Positions 1 to 8,800 of a DNA stretch of 12,764 bases are shown piece after piece (the stretch's first letter is position 1; every line of letters starts with the position of its first letter). Origin of the DNA: an uncultured Clostridia bacterium (GTDB lineage Bacteria; Bacillota; Clostridia; Christensenellales; DUVY01); contig CALAYY010000233.1 of the NCBI GenBank assembly GCA_937895465.1, forward strand, positions 1-12,764, written 5' to 3'. The position numbers and the translations under genes are program-made. Below the pieces are notes generated by a model. It was not told where the DNA came from. It did not search any database and saw nothing but the letters and a program-made list of their open reading frames with translations.

Positions 1-69
1 GGGACTGAAAGTGATATTAATATCAGAAGGCAGTTAAAGAAAAAGAAAGAAGGGCAGCTTCTCAAATAA
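1..69 (+). CDS. Possible C-terminal tail of a truncated upstream gene
   Basis: Reading frame 1 is open from the first base of the window and stops with TAA at 67-69, giving 22 residues rich in lysine (a KKKKEGQLLK ending). Charged C-terminal tails like this are common, so it may be the end of a plus-strand gene starting outside the window. Frame 2 is also open, to about base 37, and cannot be excluded. The stretch is too short to assign a family or to prove that it is coding. Confidence 0.25.
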   Translation, partial: GTESDINIRRQLKKKKEGQLLK

Positions 70-130
70 TTTCAATGTGTCATAAATAAGTATAAAAAGA
101 CATCTTATTGTCATTAATTTGTAATACTTG

Positions 131-140
131 GTCTATAGAC
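131..140. repeat. 10-bp perfect palindrome upstream of degV
   Basis: GTCTATAGAC equals its own reverse complement and lies 44 bp before the degV start. Going outward, the next pair mismatches and the one after matches, so the symmetry covers about 14 bp imperfectly. A weak -35-like TTGTCA lies at 108-113, so the palindrome falls where a -10 region would be. It could be an operator, but no regulator is identified and chance is possible. Confidence 0.3.
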
Positions 141-183
141 TAGAAGCCGTACTGTGTTGCAAATTTTTTATATGGAGCTAAAA

Positions 184-1080
184 ATGTCTTTTATTATTTC
201 TACTGATTCATGCTGTGATATTCCTTCAAAAAAACTGAAAGAACTAAATGTCAATTATATCTTTTTATCAACAGTTATTGACGGCAAATCGTCTATCTTG
301 GACTATAACTCAGATGAAGATTATCAAAGGTTTTACAAAGAGTTATTGGAAGGAAAACTTCCTACAACATCACAAATTAACATATTTGATTTTGAAAAAT
401 ATTTTTCTGATTTATTAGATAACAACCAAGGGGATTTGGTGCATATTTCTATTTCTTCTGGGCTAAGCGGTTCATATGGCTGTGCAATGACTGCTTCTAA
501 TAATCTCAAATCAAAATATCCCAATCGAAAGATTATAATTATTGATTCTTTAAGCGCATGCTTTGGACAAGCGACTTTGGTTGATGTTGCTGTTGAGTTA
601 AGAGCAAAGGGCAAGAGCTTTCAGCTCACAACAGATATTCTAAATGATTTGGTTCCTAATATTCAACATTGGATTTTTATTAATGATTTGAAACATCTGA
701 AACGGGGTGGAAGGATAGGAACAGCAAGTGCATTAATAGGCACAATTTTGAAACTTAAACCTGTACTTACATTAAACGATAAAGGGCAGGTCAAACTAGT
801 ACACAAAACATTTGGGGTTCAGAGAGCGTTAAAATTTTTTATTGAAAGTATAGAAAAATATGGGGAACAAGAAATTATATCTCATGGAGAAAAGATTCCT
901 CTTAAGATTTATATTGGTCATACTGAAGACAAACAGCATGTAAATACATTAATGGACTTAATAAAGCAAAAGATAAAATGCTCATTTCATATTGGATATG
1001 CGGGCACAGTAATTGGCACGCATGTAGGTCCAGGAGCATTAGGAATATTTTTCTTAGGAAAAAAGAGAATTAAAGCTTAG
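184..1080 (+). CDS. DegV family protein (fatty-acid-binding, FakB-like)
   Basis: A 298-residue cytoplasmic DegV-family protein. Known members bind a fatty acid, and in Gram-positive bacteria the FakB members present exogenous fatty acids to the kinase FakA for entry into phospholipid synthesis. Family signatures are visible: the N-terminal STDSCCDIP (residues 6-14), the SSGLSGSY loop (91-98) that holds the head group in FakB structures, IDSLSACFGQ, KRGGRIGT (173-180), and a C-terminal VIGTHVGPGALG. Length is normal for the family (about 280-300). I chose the ATG at 184 because GGAG at 174-177 sits 6 nt upstream and the protein then begins directly with the first beta-strand; an in-frame ATG at 154 would add ten residues without family support. 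No fakA is nearby. The gene stands alone and ends at a strong terminator. The ligand cannot be told from sequence. Confidence 0.93.
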   Translation: MSFIISTDSCCDIPSKKLKELNVNYIFLSTVIDGKSSILDYNSDEDYQRFYKELLEGKLPTTSQINIFDFEKYFSDLLDNNQGDLVHISISSGLSGSYGCAMTASNNLKSKYPNRKIIIIDSLSACFGQATLVDVAVELRAKGKSFQLTTDILNDLVPNIQHWIFINDLKHLKRGGRIGTASALIGTILKLKPVLTLNDKGQVKLVHKTFGVQRALKFFIESIEKYGEQEIISHGEKIPLKIYIGHTEDKQHVNTLMDLIKQKIKCSFHIGYAGTVIGTHVGPGALGIFFLGKKRIKA

Positions 1081-1087
1081 AAAAGAT

Positions 1088-1127
1088 AAAACCACCAGTT
1101 AATCTAACCTGGTGGTTTTTGCGCTTT
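1088..1127. terminator. Bidirectional rho-independent terminator between degV and rubredoxin
   Basis: An 11-bp perfect stem, AAAACCACCAG (1088-1098) with CTGGTGGTTTT (1109-1119), encloses a 10-nt loop and is followed on the plus strand by a T-rich tail. It starts 8 bp after the degV stop. On the minus strand the same stem is followed by TTTTATCTTTT, so it can also end the convergent rubredoxin transcript. Confidence 0.9.
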
Positions 1128-1150
1128 TTTTATAACAATTTACGCACTTT

Positions 1151-1312
1151 CTAATCTTCTAATAATGTAAAAGCGGATTTATCCAAACCGCATTGAGGAC
1201 AACTCCAGTCATCAGGAATGTCTTCAAATTTTGTTCCGGGTGCTATACCGCCGTCAGGATCGCCAATAGCCTCATCATAGATATAACCGCAAACGCATTC
1301 ATACTTTTTCAT
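1151..1312 (-). CDS. Rubredoxin (C-x-C variant of the first knuckle)
   Basis: A 53-residue rubredoxin, a small one-electron carrier with a single Fe(Cys)4 site. In anaerobes it passes electrons to rubrerythrin, superoxide reductase or flavodiiron proteins. The signature is clear: YECVCGYIYDEA at residues 4-15, GDPDGGIAPGTKFEDIPDDW at 17-36 and CPQCG at 38-42. The odd point is the first metal knuckle. Cys6 and Cys8 are separated by one residue, whereas the usual motif is C-x-x-C-G, so one residue is missing. All four cysteines remain. I chose the ATG at 1312 because GGAGG (1319-1323 on the complement) lies 6 nt upstream; a longer in-frame start would overlap this site. A good sigma-A promoter precedes it. 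The gene is divergent from a flavin reductase-like gene, a plausible electron donor. Confidence 0.95.
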   Translation of the reverse strand: MKKYECVCGYIYDEAIGDPDGGIAPGTKFEDIPDDWSCPQCGLDKSAFTLLED

Positions 1313-1338
1313 TATTAACCTCCAAATGATATACATAA

Positions 1339-1367
1339 AGTTTAAATTAGTATTTAAAATTTGTCAA
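1339..1367 (-). promoter_or_regulatory. Sigma-A-type promoter of rubredoxin
   Basis: On the minus strand a perfect -35 TTGACA (1362-1367) is followed by a 17-bp spacer and TAAACT (1339-1344), which matches the -10 consensus at 4 of 6 positions. Predicted transcription starts near 1332, about 20 nt before the ATG, leaving room for the GGAGG ribosome-binding site. Confidence 0.75.
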
Positions 1368-1413
1368 TTTTAAAAATGTATTAATGTCACACATTTTTTT
1401 AACATCTTTTATA

Positions 1414-1459
1414 GGTTATAATTATATTATGGTTATAACAGCAAATTATGTTATAATTT
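1414..1459 (+). promoter_or_regulatory. Promoter/operator region of the flavin reductase gene
   Basis: An extended -10 element (TGT followed by TATAAT at 1452-1457) would start transcription near 1464, just before the AAAGGAG ribosome-binding site. A second TATAAT lies at 1417-1422. The heptamer GTTATAA occurs three times, at 1415, 1432 and 1450. The last copy lies in a perfect inverted repeat, AAATTAT (1443-1449) and ATAATTT (1453-1459), centred on the -10. No good -35 is seen, which suits an extended -10 or an activated promoter. A regulator binding here is inferred only. Confidence 0.5.
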
Positions 1460-1478
1460 TAAAAAAAGGAGATAACAG

Positions 1479-1973
1479 ATGTTAAAGGAAATTGATATAG
1501 AAAAAATTAATACCAACCCTTTTGAGCTTATCGGAAAAGAATGGATGTTGATTGCAGCGGGCAATCAAAGTAAGCATAATATGATGACGGCAAGTTGGGG
1601 GACTTTGGGCGTGCTTTGGAATAAAAATATTGCAACCGTCTTTATACGACCTAGCCGCTATACTTTGGGCTTTGTTGAGAATAATGATTATTTTTCTCTT
1701 AATTTTCCTATTGACCGAAAAGTTCACAGCATCTGCGGCAATAAGTCAGGAAGGGAGATAGACAAAACAAAAGCCTGCAATCTTACACCTGTATTTTCTG
1801 ATAATACAGTTTATTTTCAAGAATCTAGACTTGTTATAATATGCAAAAAGATATATTTCAGTACATTAGATAATTCAAATTTTCTAAATCCCGATATTGA
1901 AAAAAATTATCCAAAAAAAGATTATCACAAAATATTTATCGGAGAAATAATTAAGGCATATAAAAATAAATAA
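1479..1973 (+). CDS. Flavin reductase family protein (flavoredoxin-like, FMN-binding split barrel)
   Basis: A 164-residue protein of the flavin reductase-like domain family, which binds FMN in a split beta-barrel and either reduces flavin with NAD(P)H or passes electrons as a flavoredoxin. Supporting motifs are MTASWGTLG (near residues 36-44), ATVFIRPSRYT, FSLNFPID, and the CGNKSGREIDK loop that follows the flavin site in this family. Length is typical for the short, single-domain forms of anaerobes. The start is supported by AAAGGAGA (1465-1472), with 7 nt between GGAG and the ATG. It is divergent from rubredoxin, so the pair may act in one electron chain; this is inferred from position. The true electron donor and acceptor cannot be read from the sequence. 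It is convergent with sigK, with no clear terminator in the 66-bp gap. Confidence 0.88.
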   Translation: MLKEIDIEKINTNPFELIGKEWMLIAAGNQSKHNMMTASWGTLGVLWNKNIATVFIRPSRYTLGFVENNDYFSLNFPIDRKVHSICGNKSGREIDKTKACNLTPVFSDNTVYFQESRLVIICKKIYFSTLDNSNFLNPDIEKNYPKKDYHKIFIGEIIKAYKNK

Positions 1974-2039
1974 TAAAAGGTCTAATAATAGGCTTACGCA
2001 AATTAGATATTCTGATGATTAGGCTTAATATTTATAACG

Positions 2040-2741
2040 TCAACTTTTTAAATTACATTTTGCAAGCTCGTTGCGTATCTTCGCAAGAGCTTTTTTTTCT
2101 ATACGGGAAATATAAGAACGAGATATGCCTAACTTGGAAGCTACTTCTCTTTGAGTCATGCTTTTTTGTTCTCCCAAAGAATAGCGCATTTTTATAATAG
2201 TATATTCACGCTTATCAAGAACCTGTTTTATTATATCCATTATTTTGTCAAGTAAAATATTGTTTTCAACTTGATCAACAATGCTGTCTTCTTTAATAAA
2301 AAGTAAATCCATCAAAGTAATTTCATTGCCTTCTCTGTCAATACCTACCGTATCGGCTAAAGATAAATTAGTCCTATGCTTTTTATTAGCTCTTATATAC
2401 ATTAAAATCTCATTCTCAATACATTTTGCGGCATAAGTTGCAAGCTGTGTGCCTTTATCATGCGAGTATGTATTAATAGCTTTTATTAATCCAATACTAC
2501 CCACAGAAATCATATCGTCAACTTCAGCCGCATTATTAAATTTCTTGACAATATGAGCAACCAGCCTGAGATTATGTCGAATTAAAATGTCCTTTGCTTC
2601 TGTATTGCCCTTTTTATGCAGCTCAAGATATTTTCTTTCTTCTTCCTGTGTCAAAGGTTTTGGAAAGGTGCCCTTATTATTAACATAGGAAGTAAAAAAG
2701 AATATCTTACTTAAAAATGTAAAAAGGTTTTCAACTATCAT
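2040..2741 (-). CDS. sigK: RNA polymerase sporulation sigma factor sigma-K (pro-sigma-K)
   Basis: A 233-residue sigma-70 family factor that resembles Bacillus SigK throughout. SigK directs late mother-cell transcription during spore formation (coat and cortex genes, spore release). Residues 1-18 are a hydrophobic pro-sequence followed by YVNN and FPKPL, matching the SYVKNN/FPQPL region where SpoIVFB cleaves pro-sigma-K in Bacillus. Region 2 is seen in EEERKYLELHKKG, HNLRLVAHIVKKF and DDMISVGSIGLIKAINTY, and in ATYAAKCIENEILMYIRANKK. Region 4 is MTQREVASKLGISRSYISRIEK, the -35-binding helix-turn-helix. The gene is intact, with no skin-type insertion. I chose the ATG at 2741, preceded by a weak GGGCGG 5 nt upstream. 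A TTG at 2759 would add six residues but has no ribosome-binding site. It is divergent from the giant glucan synthase gene. Confidence 0.93.
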   Translation of the reverse strand: MIVENLFTFLSKIFFFTSYVNNKGTFPKPLTQEEERKYLELHKKGNTEAKDILIRHNLRLVAHIVKKFNNAAEVDDMISVGSIGLIKAINTYSHDKGTQLATYAAKCIENEILMYIRANKKHRTNLSLADTVGIDREGNEITLMDLLFIKEDSIVDQVENNILLDKIMDIIKQVLDKREYTIIKMRYSLGEQKSMTQREVASKLGISRSYISRIEKKALAKIRNELAKCNLKS

Positions 2742-2794
2742 TAAGACCGCCCAACACAAGATAAAAATAGACTATACATATATATGAAAGATTT

Positions 2795-2801
2795 TGTCGA
2801 A
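2795..2801 (+). promoter_or_regulatory. Candidate Spo0A box (0A box)
   Basis: TGTCGAA is an exact match to the core 0A-box heptamer known from Bacillus and Clostridium. It lies in the 118-bp gap between sigK and the glucan synthase gene, 53 bp before the sigK ATG and 58 bp before the preferred synthase ATG. The same heptamer also occurs by chance inside the sigK coding region (2575-2581), so a single match is weak evidence. Confidence 0.35.
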
Positions 2802-2859
2802 AATTGCCTGTCCATATTCGTTGTTTAAGAAGATGCAATTTAGGAAAGAATATTTAATT

Positions 2860-5800
2860 ATGTATTATTATGTTTGGATTATTATTTTAGCGTTAATATT
2901 TGGTTTGATTTTAAAAATTATAGGATGGCATGGAGACCCTCATTTTGAACTAGGCACCAATATTAATCTTAATGAATTAAAGGAAAGAATAAGGGCTTTA
3001 TCTATTACCCACAAATTTACCAATCTAAAAAACGGTGTAATGGATATAAGCGTTATATCTTCAAAGATTCAAAAAGCATTTAAAATTATAAGCAAAAAGT
3101 CTGCCAACGGGTTTAACCTTCTAGAATTTGAAAGATGGCTATATGATAATAATTACTATTTGGAAGAGGTTATTAATGATGTTACACAAAAATTGCAAAA
3201 TATACACAAATTGCCCAGATTTAAAGACCGTCCACGTATATATGAGCTTATAAATTATATCATCCGAAATAGTGACGGTTATTTGGAAAAAGAACGTTTA
3301 ACTGAACTTCTTGATGTGTATCAGCAGGAATGTCCGTTAGAATATGAAGAATGTAAGCATATCAAGACAATTATTGATTATTGTTTGCTTGAATATGCCG
3401 CTATAATTTCTCTAAAAAGTATAACAATTAATAAAAATATTTTTAAGGCATGCTCAAACAGATACAAGCATAATATCCAGCAAAGCTTAAAAAACAACAG
3501 TTTTATTTACGGCATTAATCTTTGCAAAGACAGAAAGAAAATTGACACAATAGCTCAGCATTGTGAGAAGTTAGGTTTTAATTTTTCAGACCGATTAGAT
3601 AATTTTAACCGTCAGATAATCAGATATAACATACTTATTTCTAATACAATAAATTCATTGAGAACAATGAATGAAGTTATTAATACTTCATTTGTTTTGA
3701 AAATCTCGCCTATAAACAAGATTATGTTGCATGAAGAGGCAGGTGTATATCAAAACAGCACAGAAGTTAGCAAGCTTTATTATCTTGAAACTTTGTCATT
3801 AGTTGCTAAGAAAAAAAAGCTTAACGAACTATTTTTGGCACGACATATGGTGGCGTTAAGCAATGCAAAAGCAAGTCATATTGCTCATAACTTGTTTAAA
3901 AGAGAATACAAAAAGTCTTATGCAGCATTATATGTTTTTGCAATAGCTTTATTTGCAGCTGCATTTAATGCACTGATAGCTTATTGGTTTTTTGCGCCTG
4001 TTTGGAAAGCCATATTATATTTTTTAATTTCCATGCCCATTTATTTATATATAACAACAACAATCATTAATAAGTTTTTATGTTCAATTATCAAACATAA
4101 GCCCTTATTGAGAGCTGATTTTTCACAAGGTGTTTCAGATGAATATCTTACTATGGTGGTAATATCTCAATTAATAAACGATAAAGATGAGCTTATAAAG
4201 GCAGTAGAAAATCTGAAAAAATTAAAAATCGTTAATAATTATCAGAACATCAGATTTTGTTTGTTAATAGATTTTATGACTTCTAATCAAGAAAAAACTT
4301 CGCAAGATGAGGAACTGTTAAGGTTTGCCCGTAAAATTTTTTATGAACAGCTTAACGATAAAGAATATAATATCTTTTGGAGAAAAAGAAGCTATATAGA
4401 AAGTGATAAAAATTTTTCTGGAGAAGAAAGAAAAAGAGGAGCAATTTCACGGCTTATATCTTTTTTGAATAATGGCGACGCTCTAGAAAGCTTTTGTCTA
4501 GTATTAGGCGAAACTAATCATAAAACCAAATATCTCATCATGCTTGATAGTGATTCTTATACCATGCAGTGTAAAGAGCTAATTGAGACAATGGCACATC
4601 CGCAAAACTGCAAATATGATTTGATGAGTTTTAAAATACATTCCAATCCTTTATCAACCACATCCACACCTTTTTCATATGCCTTCTCTGATAATAGAGG
4701 ATATGATGTGTATTCATTTAATTGCGCTAATTTAAGTTCTGACATGTTTAATCAAGGCTTGTTTTTTGGAAAAGGTATTGCTAATGTTGAGAGGTTTTAT
4801 CAAAAATTAAATGGAAAGATGCCTAAAAATCGTATATTAAGCCATGATATGATAGAAGGCGCATGGCTTAATACTATAGACAGTGATGCGGTCTTATATG
4901 AAAACACGCCTGCCGATATCAAGACCCATCTTAACCGTTCTATGAGATGGACTAGGGGAGATTGGCAAAATATCGGTTATTTGAAAAACAAGGTAAAAGA
5001 CGAAAAAAATGACACGATAAAAAATCCGATTAACTTTTTATCAAAATGGCATATCTTTTCCAATATTAATTACAGTCTTATTTATATAAGCGCATTATTG
5101 TTGCTGTGTTTTTCAATTTTTACAGGAAAAGCATCATTAATTACTTTTGCTGTTTTTTTGAGCTTTGAATTCTTATTAACTATGTATTCCTTAATTTTTA
5201 ATTCATTTAAAACACGGTTTACTTATGGGTTTTTTAGAGAATCAAAGCAAGCATTTTTACGAGCTGTAATATTTGCGGCTTGCTTGCCGTATATTGCGAT
5301 TAATTTGTTGATATCAATAACACAATCCTTATACCGAATGATTGTTTCAAAAAAGAACATGCTAAAGTGGAATACTTATGCCCATTCATCAAATAAAAAT
5401 GTAAACTCAATGGCTTTTTGGGTAAAAGAGTTTGCCTTGCCTTTTTTGATAATTTTTTGGTTTTTTATCGGATTATCTTATTGGATAAACGGACTTCACG
5501 GCTTATTCAATAGTTTATGGATTTTGTTATTTTTAGCGGCTATTCCTATAGCGTATTTTTCATCAAAGAAAACAATTGATGTTAATTCAATATCAAATGA
5601 TGATAAACTGCTTTTAACTGATATCGCAAAAAAAACTTATGATTATTTTATAGATTTTGGTTTGAAATCAGATAATATGCTTGTATGCGATAACTATCAA
5701 GAAAATTATATTGCATGCTCGGCCAAACGAACTTCGCCTACCAATATAGGATTTCAAATATTAAGTGCAATCTGCGCTTATGACTTACAATTGATTGATT

Positions 5801-8800
5801 ATTTTGAATTATATAATAATTTATTAAATATTATCAAAATGGTCTCTAAGCTAAAAAAATGGAACGGCAATTTGTATAACTGGTATGATACAACCAATCT
5901 TAAGATACTAAGAAATTATGTTTCAACTGTAGATAGCGGCAATTTGCTTGCGGCGTTGGTGGTAGCAAGACAAACTCTTAAGAAAAAGGATGTTTTATAT
6001 ATAAAAATCAAAAGGCTTATAGACAAGATGGATTTGTCCAAGCTTTATGACCATAACAAAAAGCTGTTTTATATAGGCACAGACACCAAAACCTATGACA
6101 AAATTCATTATAATCTTATGGCAAGTGAGGCTATGCTTACCAGCTTTTTGGCAGTATGCTTGAACAAAGTTTCAAAAGAGCATTGGCATCATCTTTCACG
6201 TGCTTTTGTAAAGTACGATGGAAACACATTGTATTCATGGAGTGGGGGAATGTTTGAATATCTGATGCCGTTCTTGTTCTTCAAAGCAGATAAGCACTCT
6301 ATGCTATATCAGTCTTCAAAAAATTGTGTCAGTTCTCAAATTAGATATACCAAAGAACTAGGTTATAACATCTGGGGTATATCTGAATCACAATACTTTG
6401 CCACAGACAGTCAAAAGAACTATCAATACAGAGCCTTTGGCGTTCCTTTTATCGCCTTGAAAAACATGGATGACTCTTTGGTCATATCGCCTTATTCAAC
6501 CGCCTTAACGCTTCAATTTGACCCTAAAAACGCTTTAAAAAACTTTCATAGATTAATTTCTCAAGGACTTATGGGAAAATACGGCTTATATGAAGCTATA
6601 GATATGACTCAACAACCTCATATCAATAAGACTTTTATGGCACATCATCAAGGTATGATTTTGTGTGCAATTAACAACATTTTAAATAATGATGTCTTGA
6701 TAGACAGATTTATGTCTATGCCTGAGATAAAAGCTTATGAAATTTTGCTCTTTGAACCAGAAATTGATTTTGCATTAAAAAAGAAAATATTCAAGCCCAT
6801 GCCCGAATTTGGACTTGAACCGATTAATGACATAATTACATTTCAGCCGACCTTGCCTGCTTATAATCTTCTTAGCAACGGAAGATACCACCTTGCTTTG
6901 GATTCTAAAGGGTACGGTTATTCTAGCTTAAACGGTAAAATTCTAAATAAAGAAAATAATTATAATCACGGTGTTAATATACATTTTGATGAACAGACAA
7001 TATGTTTGATGGCGCAATCCCAAACGGTAATTCAAAACAGTTCATATAGTTTATATAAATATGAATACAATGGCTTAACATTTGAGTTAAAAATTGCAGT
7101 TATGCAAGATAATGACGGTGAGATCAGAAGCCTCACGATAACAAATGATAATCAAACAGAATGTTCTTGCCGTGCTGCTTTTTTTATTGAACCTGTCTTA
7201 ACCTTTGCAGAAAGTTATTATGCTCATCCAGTATTTAATAACATGGTAGTAATGACCAAAAAATTGGATGATAATATAATTTATGCATATCGCAATAACG
7301 AAAAAAAGCCTATTTATCTTGCGGCTTCTGTTATAGAAGGAAATGCTTTGTATGAAACTAATAGATTTAATTTTCATTCTAGAAGCGGTTTAGGTTGGAT
7401 TGATTTAAAGCAAGAAAGGGCAGACAGCTTTGGAGAGATTTTGGAGCCTGTTTTGGGTGCGATAAAGGATATAAAAATACCGACGAACAAAAAGGTGAAT
7501 ATTAATTATGTAATTACTGCCGGAAAAAGTATAAACAAACTAAAAGATGCCATAAGTTCGTATAGCTTGGAAGAAGCAATAGAAAAAGCTGTTGATACTT
7601 CTACTATATATTTAAAACAGCTTTGGACAACCTTTTCTCCAGAAAAAGATCTAATGTATACAATAAAGACTATGTTTGCACGTTTAAAAACTTGTGCAAT
7701 TGAGTACGGCAACGATTATTCTGACCTATATGATGATGTAAAGATATTATTTAAAAACGGTATTAACGCCAACAGACCGATAATAACTTATATTTACAGG
7801 TCAGAAAACACCAATGACTTATTAAAGACTGTTGAGATATTCAGATTTTTATCTTCCTTTGGATTAAAAGTTACTTTGATTTTGATGTATTCCGAACCTG
7901 AAATGTATATTAATCCTTTATTAGATGAAATCAATCGCACAATAGACAGGCTGTCGTTAAGAAATATGGTCGACGAACGAAGAATTAATATTATTAATAT
8001 TACACGGATTGATGAAAATCTTATTAATATATTAAAAAGAGTTTCTCAATACTATTTTGACGGTGTTTTCAAAAACGATACCAGCACATCTATTTATCCA
8101 ATAAAAGCAAGGAAAAAAATTAAGCTATATCCTACAAAACCTATTAAAAATCCTAAGCTTGATCTTGAAATGGGTATAGGCGGATTTATTGATGAATCAG
8201 GCTATTATATTAATCTAACCAAAGAAAATACACCTCTGCCTTGGAGCAATATTATTGCGGTTGATGGTTTTGGAACAATTATAACAGAAAAGGGCGGCGG
8301 TTATACATGGTCGGATAATTCCAGAGAAAACAAGCTTACTATCTGGCAAAATGATGTTATTTTTGATAAAAGTTCAGAAGAAATAATCATTAGAGATGAA
8401 AATTCTAAGACATCATGGAAGGTAACAAAGGACAATATAGAACAGGCACAATATTCTGTTGTTCATGATTTGGGTGAAACTGTTTTTGAAACCTCATACA
8501 ACGGTATTTTTTCAACAATGTCAGAATTTTTGGATATTGATGCAGGTGCAAAGATTTTTAATATCTGTCTTAATAATACATCTTTAGATGAGAGAAAAAT
8601 AAGCCTTGCAATAAAGCTAGAAATTTCACTTGGAGTTAATCAGTATGAGCGGGGCGATAAGCTGTATTTCAAAAGAGAATACGGCAGGATATTTGGTTTT
8701 AATGCGGTTAACAAAGTAAGTGCATATTTAGGAACAGACCAAAAAAATTTTGACTATTTGTTTTCGTCATATGACTTTGATTATTGGAGTTCTGGAGGAG

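Noticed and set aside
333..614. Antisense open frame opposite degV, and similar frames opposite the glucan synthase, rarA and rubrerythrin
   Set aside because: They are fully contained in well-supported genes on the other strand, lack ribosome-binding sites and show no recognisable protein family.
1981..2027. Direct repeat TAGGCTTA (1989 and 2020) and inverted TCTAAT/ATTAGA between the flavin reductase and sigK genes
   Set aside because: The arms are only 6-8 bp, AT-rich, with a 15-nt loop and no T-run. They do not make a convincing terminator or regulatory element.
2015..2197. Plus-strand open frame of 60 codons over the 3' end of sigK
   Set aside because: It overlaps conserved region 4 of sigK on the opposite strand and has no ribosome-binding site or family resemblance.
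2575..2581. A second exact TGTCGAA (0A-box heptamer)
   Set aside because: It lies inside the sigK coding sequence, far from any start, and is best read as chance. It also lowers the weight of the intergenic match.
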